Origin: Branchiostoma floridae
Lineage: Eukaryota; Chordata; Leptocardii; Amphioxiformes; Branchiostomatidae
Length of the DNA stretch: 64,000 bases
Reading direction: 5' to 3'
Assembly (NCBI RefSeq): GCF_000003815.2
Contig: NC_049980.1
Span: 12,607,075-12,671,074, forward strand
Shown in pieces: positions 1 through 12,008 of this stretch. The notes beneath the pieces were generated by a model, which saw only the letters and a list, made by a program, of their open reading frames with translations, ran no database searches and was not told the DNA's origin. Position 1 is the stretch's first letter; each line of letters starts with the position of its first letter. The translations under genes were made by a program, and so were the position numbers.

Positions 1-1163
1 TACAATTAGTTCTCTAAGGTGCTAACTTGCCAGAGTTCGTATTCTCTGCCCTGATGAAAGTGTCAAGTGACGACATGTGGACAACCATTAGGCCAAAGAA
101 TATATTTTATGGGTGAAATCAGCTCCTCGCGCCTTCATTTTCGCCCGATTTTGGAAAAAAAGAATAAAAACAACAATTTCTTCCCTTCGATAAGGTACTA
201 AAATGGGAAAACATGTCGTGTGATAGCCATGTTTGTCCTTGCCAGTGCCATGTAGGCATGGCGGTCTCCTAATTGTTGAAATGAAACTAGTTCGATTGTT
301 AAAGTGACACCAATGTGGTAGCCACGACTGTAGTTGTCAACTTGGCAAGTGATATCAGTCTACTACACTAGTGTCATTTGTAGCACCTCTTGAATACAAG
401 ACTGAAATACTTGTTGGTTGTGATACCATGTTTTGTCTATTCTATTCTTGTTACGACATTTATGTTGTCTATTTGAAAAAAATATAGCTGTCGTGCGTTT
501 TAACCATCTTGATTTTTCCCTCTCGCATTACATCTGCAGTGGTTGCCATCACCACAATTAACTTGAGGTGGCCTTATGGAGAAGCAAATAAAGCACACAA
601 TATCATCACGCCCTCTGGCGAATTATGATCAAATTGTGATCTTAAGAGAAGAATGCGCATCAGATCCATATTTGATAATGTTCGGTCGTCTATGTACATG
701 TAGTACTAGCTATAGCCCGCCTTTTATTAATTGTACAACGATGTTATGAAGAGCGCCTGGCTGTGGCCTTACTCGGATGTAAATTCAAGCTATTTTCGAT
801 CACTAGACCGCCTGGATAATACATCAGGCATCTGCTTGTCCCTGTTTCTAGACAAGGGGTGCCACTGGTAGTATTTTCTGACCCGGTAAGGACAAGTCAA
901 CCCAACTCGCACATGTTTTCCTGCCTTGTCCAAATTCTGTGCCACCGTTCGGCTGTTTGTGTGTTGCTGTTTGACGCCGCTGCACTGCCAACGGTAAGGT
1001 CATGGACAGACATTGCTCAAGCGCGGGAAACAACTGTCATGTGATTGACAGGAGAAGCAGATGGTGGCCTCCAACATGGCTGTCGTTGTGCGGATATGAT
1101 ACGCTGGTGCCAATGGAATCTAAAACACCTGTTAGACATAGCCATAGCCGACCGTGGCCTCCC
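1..1163. other. Non-coding stretch, nothing supported
   Basis: I see no convincing exon, RNA gene or repeat unit here. Open frames are short (about 60 codons), lack flanking splice consensus and have random-looking composition. Confidence 0.5.
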
Positions 1164-1450
1164 GACATTCTCCAGACCATAGTTAGGTGCTAGTCATAAG
1201 CAAGGTCGTCTGTGGTTTAGAGTTTGTCGTGGAAGGGGGGGGGGGGGTTGTGTACTTAGTAGTCTTTAGAAGTCTTCTGTGCTAGCCGACTAAAAAGTCA
1301 AAGTCAGGAAGATCATTTTTCATCCTGCGATCAGAAAAGTGAACTGGTGCTAGAGTACAATGGACTCCAGGCTACTCCCAACCCAGAGCAGACCCCTCAG
1401 TTGGGAAGTGGTCGGGAGCAGAGTCGTTGGAAGGTTGTGAATGTGTGCCC
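1164..1450. repeat. Dispersed repeat, copy A
   Basis: This segment resembles 35545-35760. Both begin with ATTCTCCAGACCATAGTTAG-like sequence and later share a block reading roughly AGTCTTTA..AGTC.TCTGTGC..GCCGACTA, followed by similar AAAGTCAGG..G and GATCAGAA text. This copy holds an 11-13 base G run near 1235. The two copies are diverged and 34 kb apart, as expected of an interspersed mobile-element remnant. I cannot assign a family and see no coding capacity. Confidence 0.55.
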
Positions 1451-4400
1451 GGGGCCTTTACCATTGCTGACCAGAAGTGGCCGGTTTTAGAGTATGAAAC
1501 AACGATACAAGTGCTATAAATCCAACAGGTCTCTGTAATGTTACCTCACATGGAAGTAATCTTAAGACCAATCTCTCCTCTCCCCCACTGTACCTGCCCG
1601 GAGGGTGGCCGGCAGAGCGACCTCTGGCAGGTGCCCTGCTAAGTTCTGATTACCCAGACTCCTCTGGGATTTGGAATAGTTGTCAGCAGCACGCCCGGCC
1701 TTTTTGAACATCGGGCTGTGTCTGTGTTAGGTGTCTGACCTATCGGCATCCCCTATAAAACATGACTGTCTGGAATTCGCAATCCTAAAAAGGTCGTCGA
1801 ATAGGGGAGAGAAACTTTCACCCTGAGTAAATATTTCTTTTCCGTCTGTTGGAAGGAGTTTCCGCGTGCCAACTATCTGTCGGGCTGTTTGCGGCCATCG
1901 GATGTAGTATATTATTGCAAAGGATGTGCTTACGAAATATTGCATTCGTTTCTTGGGCTAGCTATAGCACTCAAACACATGGACATGGGATGTTTTCAAC
2001 TCTGAATAAAGCTACAGCTTCCTTATTTCTGATCCAATAGACTAGGCTCAAAAACATAGAAATGTAAATTACAAACATAAAATGAACGTATTTGAATGCA
2101 TGCAGCCACTCTGTCATTGGTCAAATCGCTAATTGCCATGTTGGACTGTTATATTTGATGGACATCCAGGATCTGTCTACTTCTAAAACTAAGCCTAACG
2201 TTACATGTTTGCTGATGAGGACTCGTAAAAATGAAACGGACAAAATATCAATATGAAAAAGTTGATGGTAGAAAACAACCCAAAAGCACGCCCGCCCCTT
2301 CGTGTATGAAGGAGTTTCAGGTGTTAGTCCTAGACGTCGAACATATGTGTAAAGAACCCAACACACTTAGTCGAGTAGAGTAGACTAAAAACGCGTGCCG
2401 TAGCGAAGCAGCATTGTGCTACTATGTACTGGAAGAAGGAAAAGTACCATGCTTCACCTCAATTGAGGTTGACCCCCCAAAAAGATGTAGGCAAGATAGT
2501 TGTGCCCGGAGCCAAAAATTCTGGACTATATAAACCGCATCCCTTCACCTGGATACCATCCTCCCAACCGTTTTTAATTGATGCCCGGGCCGTGTACCAA
2601 TTCAGTTGCTGGATTGAGTTTGAATCTTGGTACGAATTCGAAGAAGACCTGTCCTACGTTTCCCTCGCGCCTGGGGCCAAGCATTCTGCCATACCAGAGC
2701 AGATTGGACTTAATGTTGCTGATGTGGGGATGCAATTAGCGCTGTGGGGGTCACTACATGCTGACTAGCTATAGCAATTATCCCATGTCCAGGATCAGAG
2801 AGACTGTAATTCCTATTGAGCATATCATACACTATTGTCCCTAATGGGCAATCAGGAACTTGAAGTTGAACTGATACACACCCATACTTGAAAAGGGTTT
2901 GGTTTTCAAACAAATCGTGTGCCCATGTGTGACTCATCAGAAATTAAATGATTGATTTTCAGGATGTTTTTTAACCTTCTACTGGTCATAAAACAGCCCA
3001 GAAACTATAAACAAATTGTAAACAAGACAAACGAAAATTGCCAATATGCAGGTGGGGGTATATGCGTGGGTGTTTGGCCTTGAGATAAATATTGATTTAC
3101 ACCTGAGACATTTTCGATGTTCTCTATATAACTCTCTCGTCTGAAATAAGGGTTGTGAACGATGTTTGTCTTTTCAAGTTTACTTTCTTTTGATACTGTG
3201 TTCTCCTCTTAACAGCATCCAACGGGAATCCTAGTAGAGTTCTTAACCCAATGTCCAAACTTCTCTTATTGAACCCATGTGACCCTTGTGGCCATGACCT
3301 TGACAGTTAAACGCTCATTTTAACCTCTATTGACCTTATTGACTCTCGTGTCAGCAAACGAAGGCTTCAAGTTACTGAGACCATCAAGAAAAATTGAAAC
3401 AGTTTAACAAACACCACCTGTACAAACGAAGAGCCACCTCTTGGGATTGGGAAGGGTTTTAAAACAACAACGATACGCTATGGAGACAATGTCATTGATG
3501 AAGAACTTTATTGTACGACAATTTTACATGGTGCAATGTATGGCAGGCAACGACTATTACACAAAGTACAAAATTCATATTATACCCCCTCCCACTAGTG
3601 CGACGATCTCATTGCGTTCCCCCTCTGCGACAGAACGATTAGTTGACAGAACGCCCGACGAATTTCATAGATGAATACTAATCTTTTTACGCTATGTGTT
3701 TTTGTTCAGTCATAATTGTACATTTTGCATCCACGATATTTAGGAGCTGTGTGGGTCAGTTGTATTAGAAATGATCCTTCAACACATAGGCATCATTACA
3801 CATGTCTCGGAAATTCTCGATGCAGATATTGACATGTAAAATAGTCCATTTCAGTCTATTTTCGCATTCCAAACTAACCCAGAGACACTGGGGTACTGAA
3901 TCACGTATAATTTCACACACGTGCACGGTGTCCTCCCGATAGGATAGACACAACCATGCGACGACAGCCTCCAAACTTGAGGACAGATGACAGTCCTACC
4001 AGCCAGGCTGTACCACAGGTGCGACTCATGTAACACTGTGGAGCAACAGGTGGCCATCAACAGCTGTCCTCTGTACGTCTTCTGGGTGGATAAAGTGGAA
4101 ACAGTGCCACAATCTCTGATCTAAAATGGGACAATGTGCTAATGACCAGTTCAAAAATACAATTAGCGAGACTTGCGTGAAAAAGATAACAAACTGTTAC
4201 TAAGGCCCCAATTTAGAGGTACCAAATTAGAACCACGTTATGCCTACATGTTTGAGGGAACAGCAGTGGTCCAAAAGCGAACATGTAGTATGGAAAATAC
4301 CTTATACAGGAGTGCAGTTTCCGTGTATTTTTACATGTACTTAATTGGTGGCACTGTTTAGAGTTGACGTTCAGAAGCTTTTCCCTTTTTTCTGCTTTTG

Positions 4401-5683
4401 ATATTTGAAGTATTACCGTACATAAAACAGATATTTGATATAGAACCATAACCAGACCACCCGTGGTAGTTGACGGTTGGACATAAAACACTACACCTTA
4501 CACACCAGGGGAACATGCGCCTGTTGTGAAAAGTATGGAGCTCATTATTACTACTCATCTCTTCAAATTTTGCCTGACTGATTCTGAGTTCTTTCACCCG
4601 TGCGCTGTTTTAATTATGAAGCTGCCGAGTTTAGAACTGTCAAATCGTGTCAGCGCAGAAGCGTATCGGGCCCGGCGGCCGACCTGGTATTTGTAACCGG
4701 TACCCGCTAGTTCTTAATCCTACGATAGTAGTAACGGTGACCTATTCACAGGAGGTTTTTTTCTTCGGGAAAAACGTCCCGATCTTGCTCGATCCCCGGC
4801 TGGTTGTCTGTTTGAGTGATGAATACTGTAACGGCATGGGGTCGTCCAAAATGGCGACGGGGTCGAGGACGGGTCAAGTCCAGTGTCGCGTTACAGATCA
4901 ACTTCGTCCAATCACATGCCAATCCCGTGTGCGGGATTCAGCAGGCACGCGGGAACTTGTCTGGAACCCGCTCGTCAAATTCCAGACATAAATCGTGGAT
5001 ACATGAATAACACCGATCCGTTTAGGCACAGATGAGGTGGATGTTAACTTTGACATAGTAACTGAGGCCCCTGCTTGTGTATGTGCATGTAACCAATTTT
5101 TGAACGCTGATAAAGCCTATTACAAAGGCATTGTGATCATCCAATTAAAAGCTTGACTTGCTTGAATCATGCTGCAACTTTAACATTTTTAAAATTCATT
5201 TTTCCATATTTCGTCATCCATGAATGTAAAAGCTTGGCATTTAGAACCACAGAACTAAGTATCACTGGGAACTTCAGATACTGAGACAATACAGATGTGA
5301 CAAATAATCAGTTCGTGCTTTATCGGAAAGCTAATCTGAAGTTCTGAACCCTAATTTACTAGTCAGAAAAGAAAATATTTCACCTCAGGGTAAATCAGTT
5401 AGTGATCAGAGCAGGGTGTTAAACGACATGTAGTACCAGAGCTGACTTTAACAATTATGTCGGAATTCCGGCCTCGGGCCGGGTTTGGACTTTATCTAAT
5501 ATCTCACACTCTGTCTGACACGGACATGAGATAACCGTGTTTATCAAAACATGTGTTCTGTCGGTCAACTCAGCCGCATACGGAACCTGCTTAGATCTGT
5601 GCACTACCACTTGTCTTTACGAGATGAAGCGGTCACCATCTTAGTTGGTAACATTTCAAGCCTATACTTTGAGACTTTAGCCA
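1451..5683. other. Long stretch without a supported gene
   Basis: No exon could be supported. Two points are visible. A TATATAAA motif lies at about 2524-2531 without a convincing gene after it. A more CpG-rich patch at 4640-5000 contains AAAATGGCGACGG (a YY1-like motif near 4849) and a CCAATCAC box near 4908, the style of a TATA-less promoter, but no downstream coding exon could be linked. A LINE-tail-like AAGAACTTTATTGTAC phrase occurs near 3500. Confidence 0.4.
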
Positions 5684-6193
5684 ATTACTACCGGTCTGCC
5701 CTGGGTACCATCCGATTACTACCGGTCTGAACTGGGTACCATTCGATTGCTACCGGCCTACCCTGGGTACCATTCTATTGCTACCGGCCTGCCCTGGGTA
5801 CCATCCGATTGCTACCGGCATGCCCTAGGTACCATTCGATTACTACCGCCCTACCCTGGGTACCATCCGATTGCTACCGGCCTGCCCTGGGTACCATTCG
5901 ATTACTACCGCCCTACCCTGGGTACCATCCGATTGCTACCGGCATGCCCTAGGTACCATTCGATTACTACCGCCCTACCCTGGGTACCATCCGATTGCTA
6001 CCGGCCTGTCCTGGGTACCATTTGATTACTAGTACTACCGGCCTGCCCTGGGTACCATCCGATTACTACCGGTCTGTCCTGTTTACCATTTGATTACTAC
6101 CGGCCTGCCCTGGGTACCATTCGATTACTATCGGCCTGAACTGGGTACCATCCGATTACTACCGGCCTGCCCTGGGTACCATCCGATTACTAT
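5684..6193. repeat. 31-bp minisatellite rich in GGTACC
   Basis: About 16 head-to-tail copies of a 31-bp unit, roughly GATTGCTACCGGCCTGCCCTG followed by GGTACCATCC. Units alternate in small variants (GATTGC/GATTAC, CCGGCC/CCGCCC, CATCC/CATTC). Blocks of two to four units are themselves repeated, so a higher-order structure is present. Because 31 is not a multiple of 3, the open frame across it is a by-product, not a gene. Confidence 0.95.
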
Positions 6194-6618
6194 CATGACT
6201 GGTAGTACTTAATGGGGGGTACGCGGGCTAGCAAGGTATTTGAGAACCGGGTGCACCTATGAAGAATCCATCTTCTATCACTGAACTACCGGTTGATTTT
6301 CCAACCCATAATTTTTCAGAATATCAGTTATTTCTATTACTGTATATCATTGACTAGAATGAAAACGTGGTGACAGCAGTGGACCTATAAAACGGCGAGC
6401 CCTTTACTTGAAGAGTGGTCGTATCTATCTGAACACTTTTCCAAGCTTCCTCCGCTGCAAAGCGACTGGAAATGTGTACACTTTTGATCTATTGTAACTA
6501 ACGTAATGGTGACATTTAGATCTAGATATTGAGCTGTTATTTGAATCGTTAGTCATAAAAGCGTACAGCGGTGCTGTCAGCTTGCCAAGAAACCCTCTCC
6601 GTGTTAAAACTCTGTGAC

Positions 6619-6632
6619 GTTGCCTAGGTAAC
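6619..6632. promoter_or_regulatory. X-box (RFX-type) motif next to a CRE-like half site
   Basis: GTTGCCTAGGTAAC is a full palindromic match to the X-box consensus bound by RFX transcription factors. TGACGT, a CRE half site, overlaps its left edge (6616-6621). RFX sites commonly sit upstream of ciliary genes in animals. A donor-like GAACGGTAAGG lies about 75 bases downstream (near 6705), but I found no coding exon to attach. A chance match is possible. Confidence 0.4.
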
Positions 6633-7304
6633 AGCAGGCCGCAGTGCCCTCACTCCCTATGGCCCCTCGTCCCCACATCTGGGCCGCTATACTGTGCCAG
6701 GAACGGTAAGGTCGCGAATGCCATTTATCTGACATTGACCGTATCATGGGCATGCCCTGCTAGGGTTAAATTATTGGTGCCAGAAGTGTACGGGCGCCTG
6801 CTGAGAGAAATTGAGTTCGAAATTCGTTGCTCATCGTTGAGTCGATCCATGCGATCGCCAACATTGCATAGCCTGATTAAATCTCGCTTATAGCAGCCCG
6901 CCCAACATCCGCTACAGCCCTGGACAGCGGAGTTTGTGTTACACAGACTACAACATTGCACATTTGGAAAAAAAATACACGATTATACAGTTTTACACAC
7001 TAATTCGTTTCACTTGTCAATCTGCTAAACGCCGTATAGAAATAGTCAATCTGTTTTAGCTCAGAAAACCGGAAGGGATCACGCATTATGAAATAATTAG
7101 AACAGATTTAGTTCAGTCAAGTCGCCTTCAAGTTTTCTCTTTCTTAAAACTTGGACAGACTTACAGACACCTTCTGTCACCCTGGAAACAGGTAACGTTA
7201 CACCTGCCGCCAAACGAGTCGACCGATTGGGTTGGGTGTCGTCTGTTTTTGTGTAGAAGTAGCTGTTATTTTACGTTAATAACTTCGCCAAACTGTTATG
7301 TTTG

Positions 7305-7334
7305 TGTGCATATGTGTGTGTGTGTGTGTATGTG

Positions 7335-7401
<67 letters not shown>

Positions 7402-7500
7402 GTGTGAGCGTGCGTGCGCATGTGCGTGTGTGTGTCTCGGTGTTATTTGTGTGCATGTGTGTGTGTTTTTGTGTGTGTGCGCGCTTGTGTGTGTGCGAGG
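7305..7500. repeat. (TG)n microsatellite
   Basis: An imperfect TG dinucleotide tract with an almost pure core at about 7340-7395 and interrupted TG/CG/TT stretches on both sides. The long open frames on both strands here are repeat artefacts (Val/Cys on one strand, Thr/His on the other). Confidence 0.97.
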
Positions 7501-8431
7501 GAGCGAAAGAGAAAGTAAAAACCCAATAACTCGACAATGCCTAGGTGGATTGTCTTGATGTTTGGAATGTCGGTAGGTCTCGTTAAGATCTCAGAATGAT
7601 TGGTTTATGTTTATCTATTCATTCTTCCTACATGCCACCATTTTGCTTTGGAATTGCAATAAGGTAATAATCATCTATTTATTCATAATCCCAGAAACTG
7701 TCGAGGTTAAAGGTTCTGGCCATAGGGATGTAACAGTACATTTTCATGGCTATTTTCACCGCTACTTCTCGCACGAATTGATTTCGCAGTCACATTCCCT
7801 ACATTCACTGACAGGAAAATGTCATCAACATTGCTACCATCTTCGGAGATATTTGGAGCATGCTTAAGATGTGTACAAACAAATAGTTTTGTGCAATGGA
7901 TGGCGAGTTACTTAAGCCATAAAGAAATGTGTACATGCATAGTACCGGCGCAGTAAACTGATAAAGCAGTTTCAACACGCCTCTTGAAAGCTTTCTATAT
8001 CTGACGACTATAATCGCTACATGTATCATTATTTTTAGTTGGCAAAACACAACTCACTATATTTGCGGTTTATAAAGAGATACATAGACGTAGGGAATTT
8101 CGACGCTGATACGAAATTCCTTCATATAACACTCGGACATTTGTGTCCACAGCGACACGCAGAGGTGTACATCCCACACGACACTGTGACATGGTAGACA
8201 CTGCTTTTGGTAGCGCCATCACGTTGTGATGTTTGAATATACTATACCACCGCTACAGTCCCAACATCTAATGTCTGTTCTCGGCCTTTCACGCACACAG
8301 AGCAGAGAGTTTATGTTCTTCCCACCACAAATGGTGCATCGGGCGGCGCCCATCTCTATTTCTGTAGCCTTGGCCACACATTAGGCGGTTAGTCCACTAA
8401 AAGTAGTAAGCGTATAGTACTATACTACTGT

Positions 8432-8508
8432 ACACACACAAACACACACACACACACATACACACACACAAACACACACACATACACACACAAACACACA
8501 CACACACT
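8432..8508. repeat. (CA)n microsatellite
   Basis: CA repeats interrupted by AA and TA. The tract directly abuts the SINE-like element at 8505-8675 and may be that element's simple-repeat tail. Confidence 0.9.
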
Positions 8509-8675
8509 CTACTCTAGTACCATACTCTGTCCCAAATGCTGAATACTAAGCAGAGAAAGCAGTGTGTACCATTTTTTAAAGTCTTTAGTATCCGGTATGA
8601 CTTGGCTTCACGAACTCACTACCTACCGACCGCAAGGCGGACACTCTACCCACGAGGCCATTGCACCGGTCATAG
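8505..8675 (-). mobile_element. tRNA-derived SINE-like element, minus orientation
   Basis: On the minus strand, reading from about 8675, the sequence begins CCGGTGCAATGGCCTCGTGG and continues GTAGAGTGTCC, which resembles a tRNA 5' half with an A box. A weak B-box-like GAGTTCGTGAAGCC follows, then a body containing CAGCATTTGGGACAGAGTA and a TG/CA tail. This order is that of a pol III SINE. A phrase similar to the body (CATCCCAAATGCTGAAGTA) recurs near 55825. Family unassigned. Confidence 0.55.
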
Positions 8676-8679
8676 AGAA

Positions 8680-11600
8680 GGTAGGCTCACTCACCTATAA
8701 CACAATACATGTCTATACCAGAGTGTCATGATTTTGATGAAATGAGCCGATAGATCACCTTCCGAACGACTTATTTGGAAAAGAGAGGACAGTTGGCTCA
8801 TCTCTTTGTTTGACAAATACCAGGGAGCAGAACAAAAGTTGCAGTGTTTGTAAAGCATCGCTGAGATATTTGAAGACGTAGGCGTTTTGGTACTGGATAT
8901 AGCGTTACCTCACGAACACTTAAGTATTCAATAAGGGTGCCCTCAGCCTGGGGCGCCATCATTCACAAGGAATGTGTTGTGTTCACTTGACCCTTGTGTC
9001 GAAGCAGCCTTTCATCGTCCTTACAAGTAGCCGTACAACAGGTCGTATAGTGTAAACATTGAGAGACGTTGTAGTATGTTGTAACACCACCAGTTTGTAA
9101 ACAACATCCGTTCTCAACATGCGTCGTACAAGTGGAGACAAGGATCATGTTGTCATAGAAAGCGCAAATAGGGGAGGACAAATATTGCGATATCTAGATT
9201 TGGGGGCAAGCATGTTTTCATATTTTACTACGATACGTATACGTCACTATACACCACTAACCTTGAAGTTCATACAGAAGGAGATTGGTCAGGGGGATAC
9301 TAGGGGATCTAAAACACGGTATACATTGCTGTAGAGGCTAAAGGTGTTTCTTTTGATAATGCTACAATTACAGAACAGAAGAGTACACGTTAAATCCCCC
9401 TCAGTGCTTATCACGGCATTTGCTAAATTGGATAAACTCGTGAGCTAAACAACGGAAGGAGGTACCGGTGGAGGTTTTGCCTGGTGAGGGTATGGTTACT
9501 TTGATGTTAGATACAGAAACGGATGACAGGCATTACATGCGGATTTGCAAGCATTACGTTGTTCCTTGATGTAAATATTTGGTACCAAGCGGGAAACAGT
9601 GATGTTTCCCTTTTTGTGGTCGTTAAAATTCAATGAAGAAAATTTCGCAACCTACTCATGGTAACTGACGTACAATTACAAATGAATCTGAAACTTTGTT
9701 CTTCAAAGGCAAACTGAACATCAAGACTAATGCCTGTATTTGAGCACACTGGATAGACTTGAGACTAGCCGTTCTCTATTAAATGCTAAGTCATTAATAA
9801 ACTAAGTAACGAACTAGTGGCCAAAAGCACCAACAGTAACTGCTGGGACAAGTATGAAACACAGGTGGTTGTCGGCTTTCAAACCCAAAACATACACAAG
9901 GAACAAATCTGAAAATATTTCGTGCACGACTTGCGTAGAACTATATGAAATTTAGAAGAACATCATAAGGCGAATGATGAAGTACGGCTTATTTTCGCTA
10001 TAGTCCCATGTGATTTATCCTGTACAATCAACCACAGGATAAATATTCTAAATGTCATAACCAACCTGTTTCTGACCGTCAATTATTCGAGCCTCTACTT
10101 GTATTTAGCCACCATTTTATTATGCGTTAATCATTCTGTATCATTGGCGTCACTTCCATGTAGGCACCATGTTGTGTACATGAAGCGTCCTTCCGACAAT
10201 GGCAATAATCCTTATGCCGTCTGCTGCCATATTGATACAGCTCGTTAAACACGTCTGGTAGTACAGAATTAGACAAAACACGACGTTTCCTTCCACATCA
10301 GCCCAAAAATGTCAAACACGTCAGTATGACCGTGCTAAACCAGGATAACAGTTTCTGAAATGGAGTAACCCCGAGTCCCTCAGGGCGAGAACCCACTGAG
10401 CATCCATTCATCTGTCCTGACAAAAGAGATGTGTTCTCATGAGGGGAAGGTCGTTACGGGAGAGACATGTACACGTACTATAACTACTCACGGCCACACT
10501 ATATTTGTGTATAGTTGACTAAGATAGACTGCAGTTATCAAAGCTCACCAAACAAATATCGTGCTCCCAGACATGTGTTTCACACTAGCAACGTTGAGAG
10601 AAAACAAGTGTGCCACACCCATTTCTGTGTCATTACGCCAGCTGACTTCTGACGCAGTGTATAACAGCGAAAAGTACGTAGGCTGAGTGCAAGTATCTAT
10701 TCATTGATAATATAAAACATAGGCTGTTACATAGCTATACAATGCAGCTATATGTTAACTTTATGATTCAGGTATCTAGCTTTATAGGAAACATGAAGAT
10801 TTAGATTATGACGTTGCTATTATTTGGCCGTAACACCTGGTTTTAAACTTACCCTCCAGATATATGAGTACTGCGCTATCATTCAATCTCATGTTATACC
10901 TTACACAAGATCAAACCATATCCAAGTCATGATTGAAATTCTTGTCAAGTTTAGCCCAATGTTCATGCTTATTCAAGATGCTCGCCTTTTGATAGAAAAC
11001 GCTAATGCATCTATACAAAAACTAATGACATGTGTTTTCATCAGGTTGGAACATGAGAACTACATCCATTAGCATCAAACCAAGACAGAAATCTGTTTCT
11101 TAGTAAAACATAAGATCTAGTCTAAGTCAGCCTCCTTGCTTGTGCCAACTTTATCGTATATCTACAGACAGACAGACAAACACACAGACACGCGCAGGTC
11201 AGTAATGATGACTTGATGCCTTGCTACATATATGGACAGACGTAATTCACACATTTCTGACCATAACCTGCTCGCATCAAATGGCGTTACGAAATATGTG
11301 AATAGATATATAGATGATTCATAAAGCTTGTTTATCTCCGCCGGTCCATGGGACGTATTTCGGCAGCTTTTGTGGCGGAGTTTCAGAAAACCGAAGCGTG
11401 TCATTGTGCTGTTCTGGCCATTTTATATCCTGAAAAATAGTTAAGACGTTTCTTGAAGACTGCTTTGATCACACACCGACTGACATCTCCGCTAAGGTCA
11501 GGGATATCTGTGCTGAAGACGCGTGTGCTAGCACGGTCAGACAACAAAAACATCACTTCACAGGCATGTGATAACCCCACAGCTCCGTACTTAGTGTCAA

Positions 11601-11750
11601 TTATTGCTATCATTGACATGTCTTCTCGTCTCCGATTTTGGACGTATCAAAGGAAGGTTTATCAGCAGTTCCGTTTTCACAGCAAACATCTCCCAAACCC
11701 AACTTCCCCATTATTCAATACTGACACTGCCAGAGTCCCCAGTAGTAACT
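8680..11750. other. No gene supported
   Basis: AT-rich sequence without exon-like signals or a recognisable element. Open frames at 9119-9334 and 10824-11072 lack splice context and protein-like composition. Confidence 0.45.
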
Positions 11751-11753
11751 TAC

Positions 11754-12008
11754 CGGGAGCTCCCGATAGAAACCAGCAGCACCGGGACTCAGGGTCGACC
11801 CTGACTTGCTGCTCCATCCTGACGGATGTTCAGTGGTGAAGGCTTCGGGAGGGGGTGAGATGAGAGCCCGTCCGTGTGACGGCCAGACCTCGGCAGTGTC
11901 AAAGTGACGGAGTTGAACTTGGTGAATTCCCGAAGGCAGTGACTGATTTGACGGTTCTGTGGGTGTGGCCACGGGAATGCGACCCCGCCGTCCCCACTCA
12001 TTCGGTAG
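11754..12008 (-). CDS. Candidate internal exon, unidentified minus-strand gene
   Basis: On the minus strand, a CGCGCAG acceptor at 12009-12010 is followed by 255 bases open in one frame (85 codons), ending GAGCTCCCG before the strong donor GTAAGT (11748-11753). Phase is 0 on both sides. The segment is markedly richer in G+C than its surroundings. The peptide is rich in Ser, Pro and Gly, with phrases such as NQSLPSGIHQVQLRHFDTAE and FTTEHPSGWSSKSGSTLSPG, and no domain I recognise. The candidate exon at 14055-14271 ends in phase 0, so the two could be joined. Alternative: a GC-rich patch open by chance. Confidence 0.3.

Noticed and set aside
2424-2768. 114-codon plus-strand open frame near a TATATAAA motif
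   Set aside because: The TATA motif lies inside the frame. There is no splice context and no recognisable domain, and the frame's start lies upstream of the motif.
4647-4991. 114-codon plus-strand open frame in a CpG-rich patch
   Set aside because: The composition looks like translated promoter-type DNA. There are no domains and no downstream exon; retained only as a note on a possible promoter.
5747-6025. Repetitive protein-like frame (PGYHSIATGLPWV type)
   Set aside because: Produced by the 31-bp minisatellite; the unit is not a multiple of 3 and the frame has no start or splice context.
7271-7558. Three overlapping Cys/Val or Thr/His frames
   Set aside because: Translation of a TG microsatellite.
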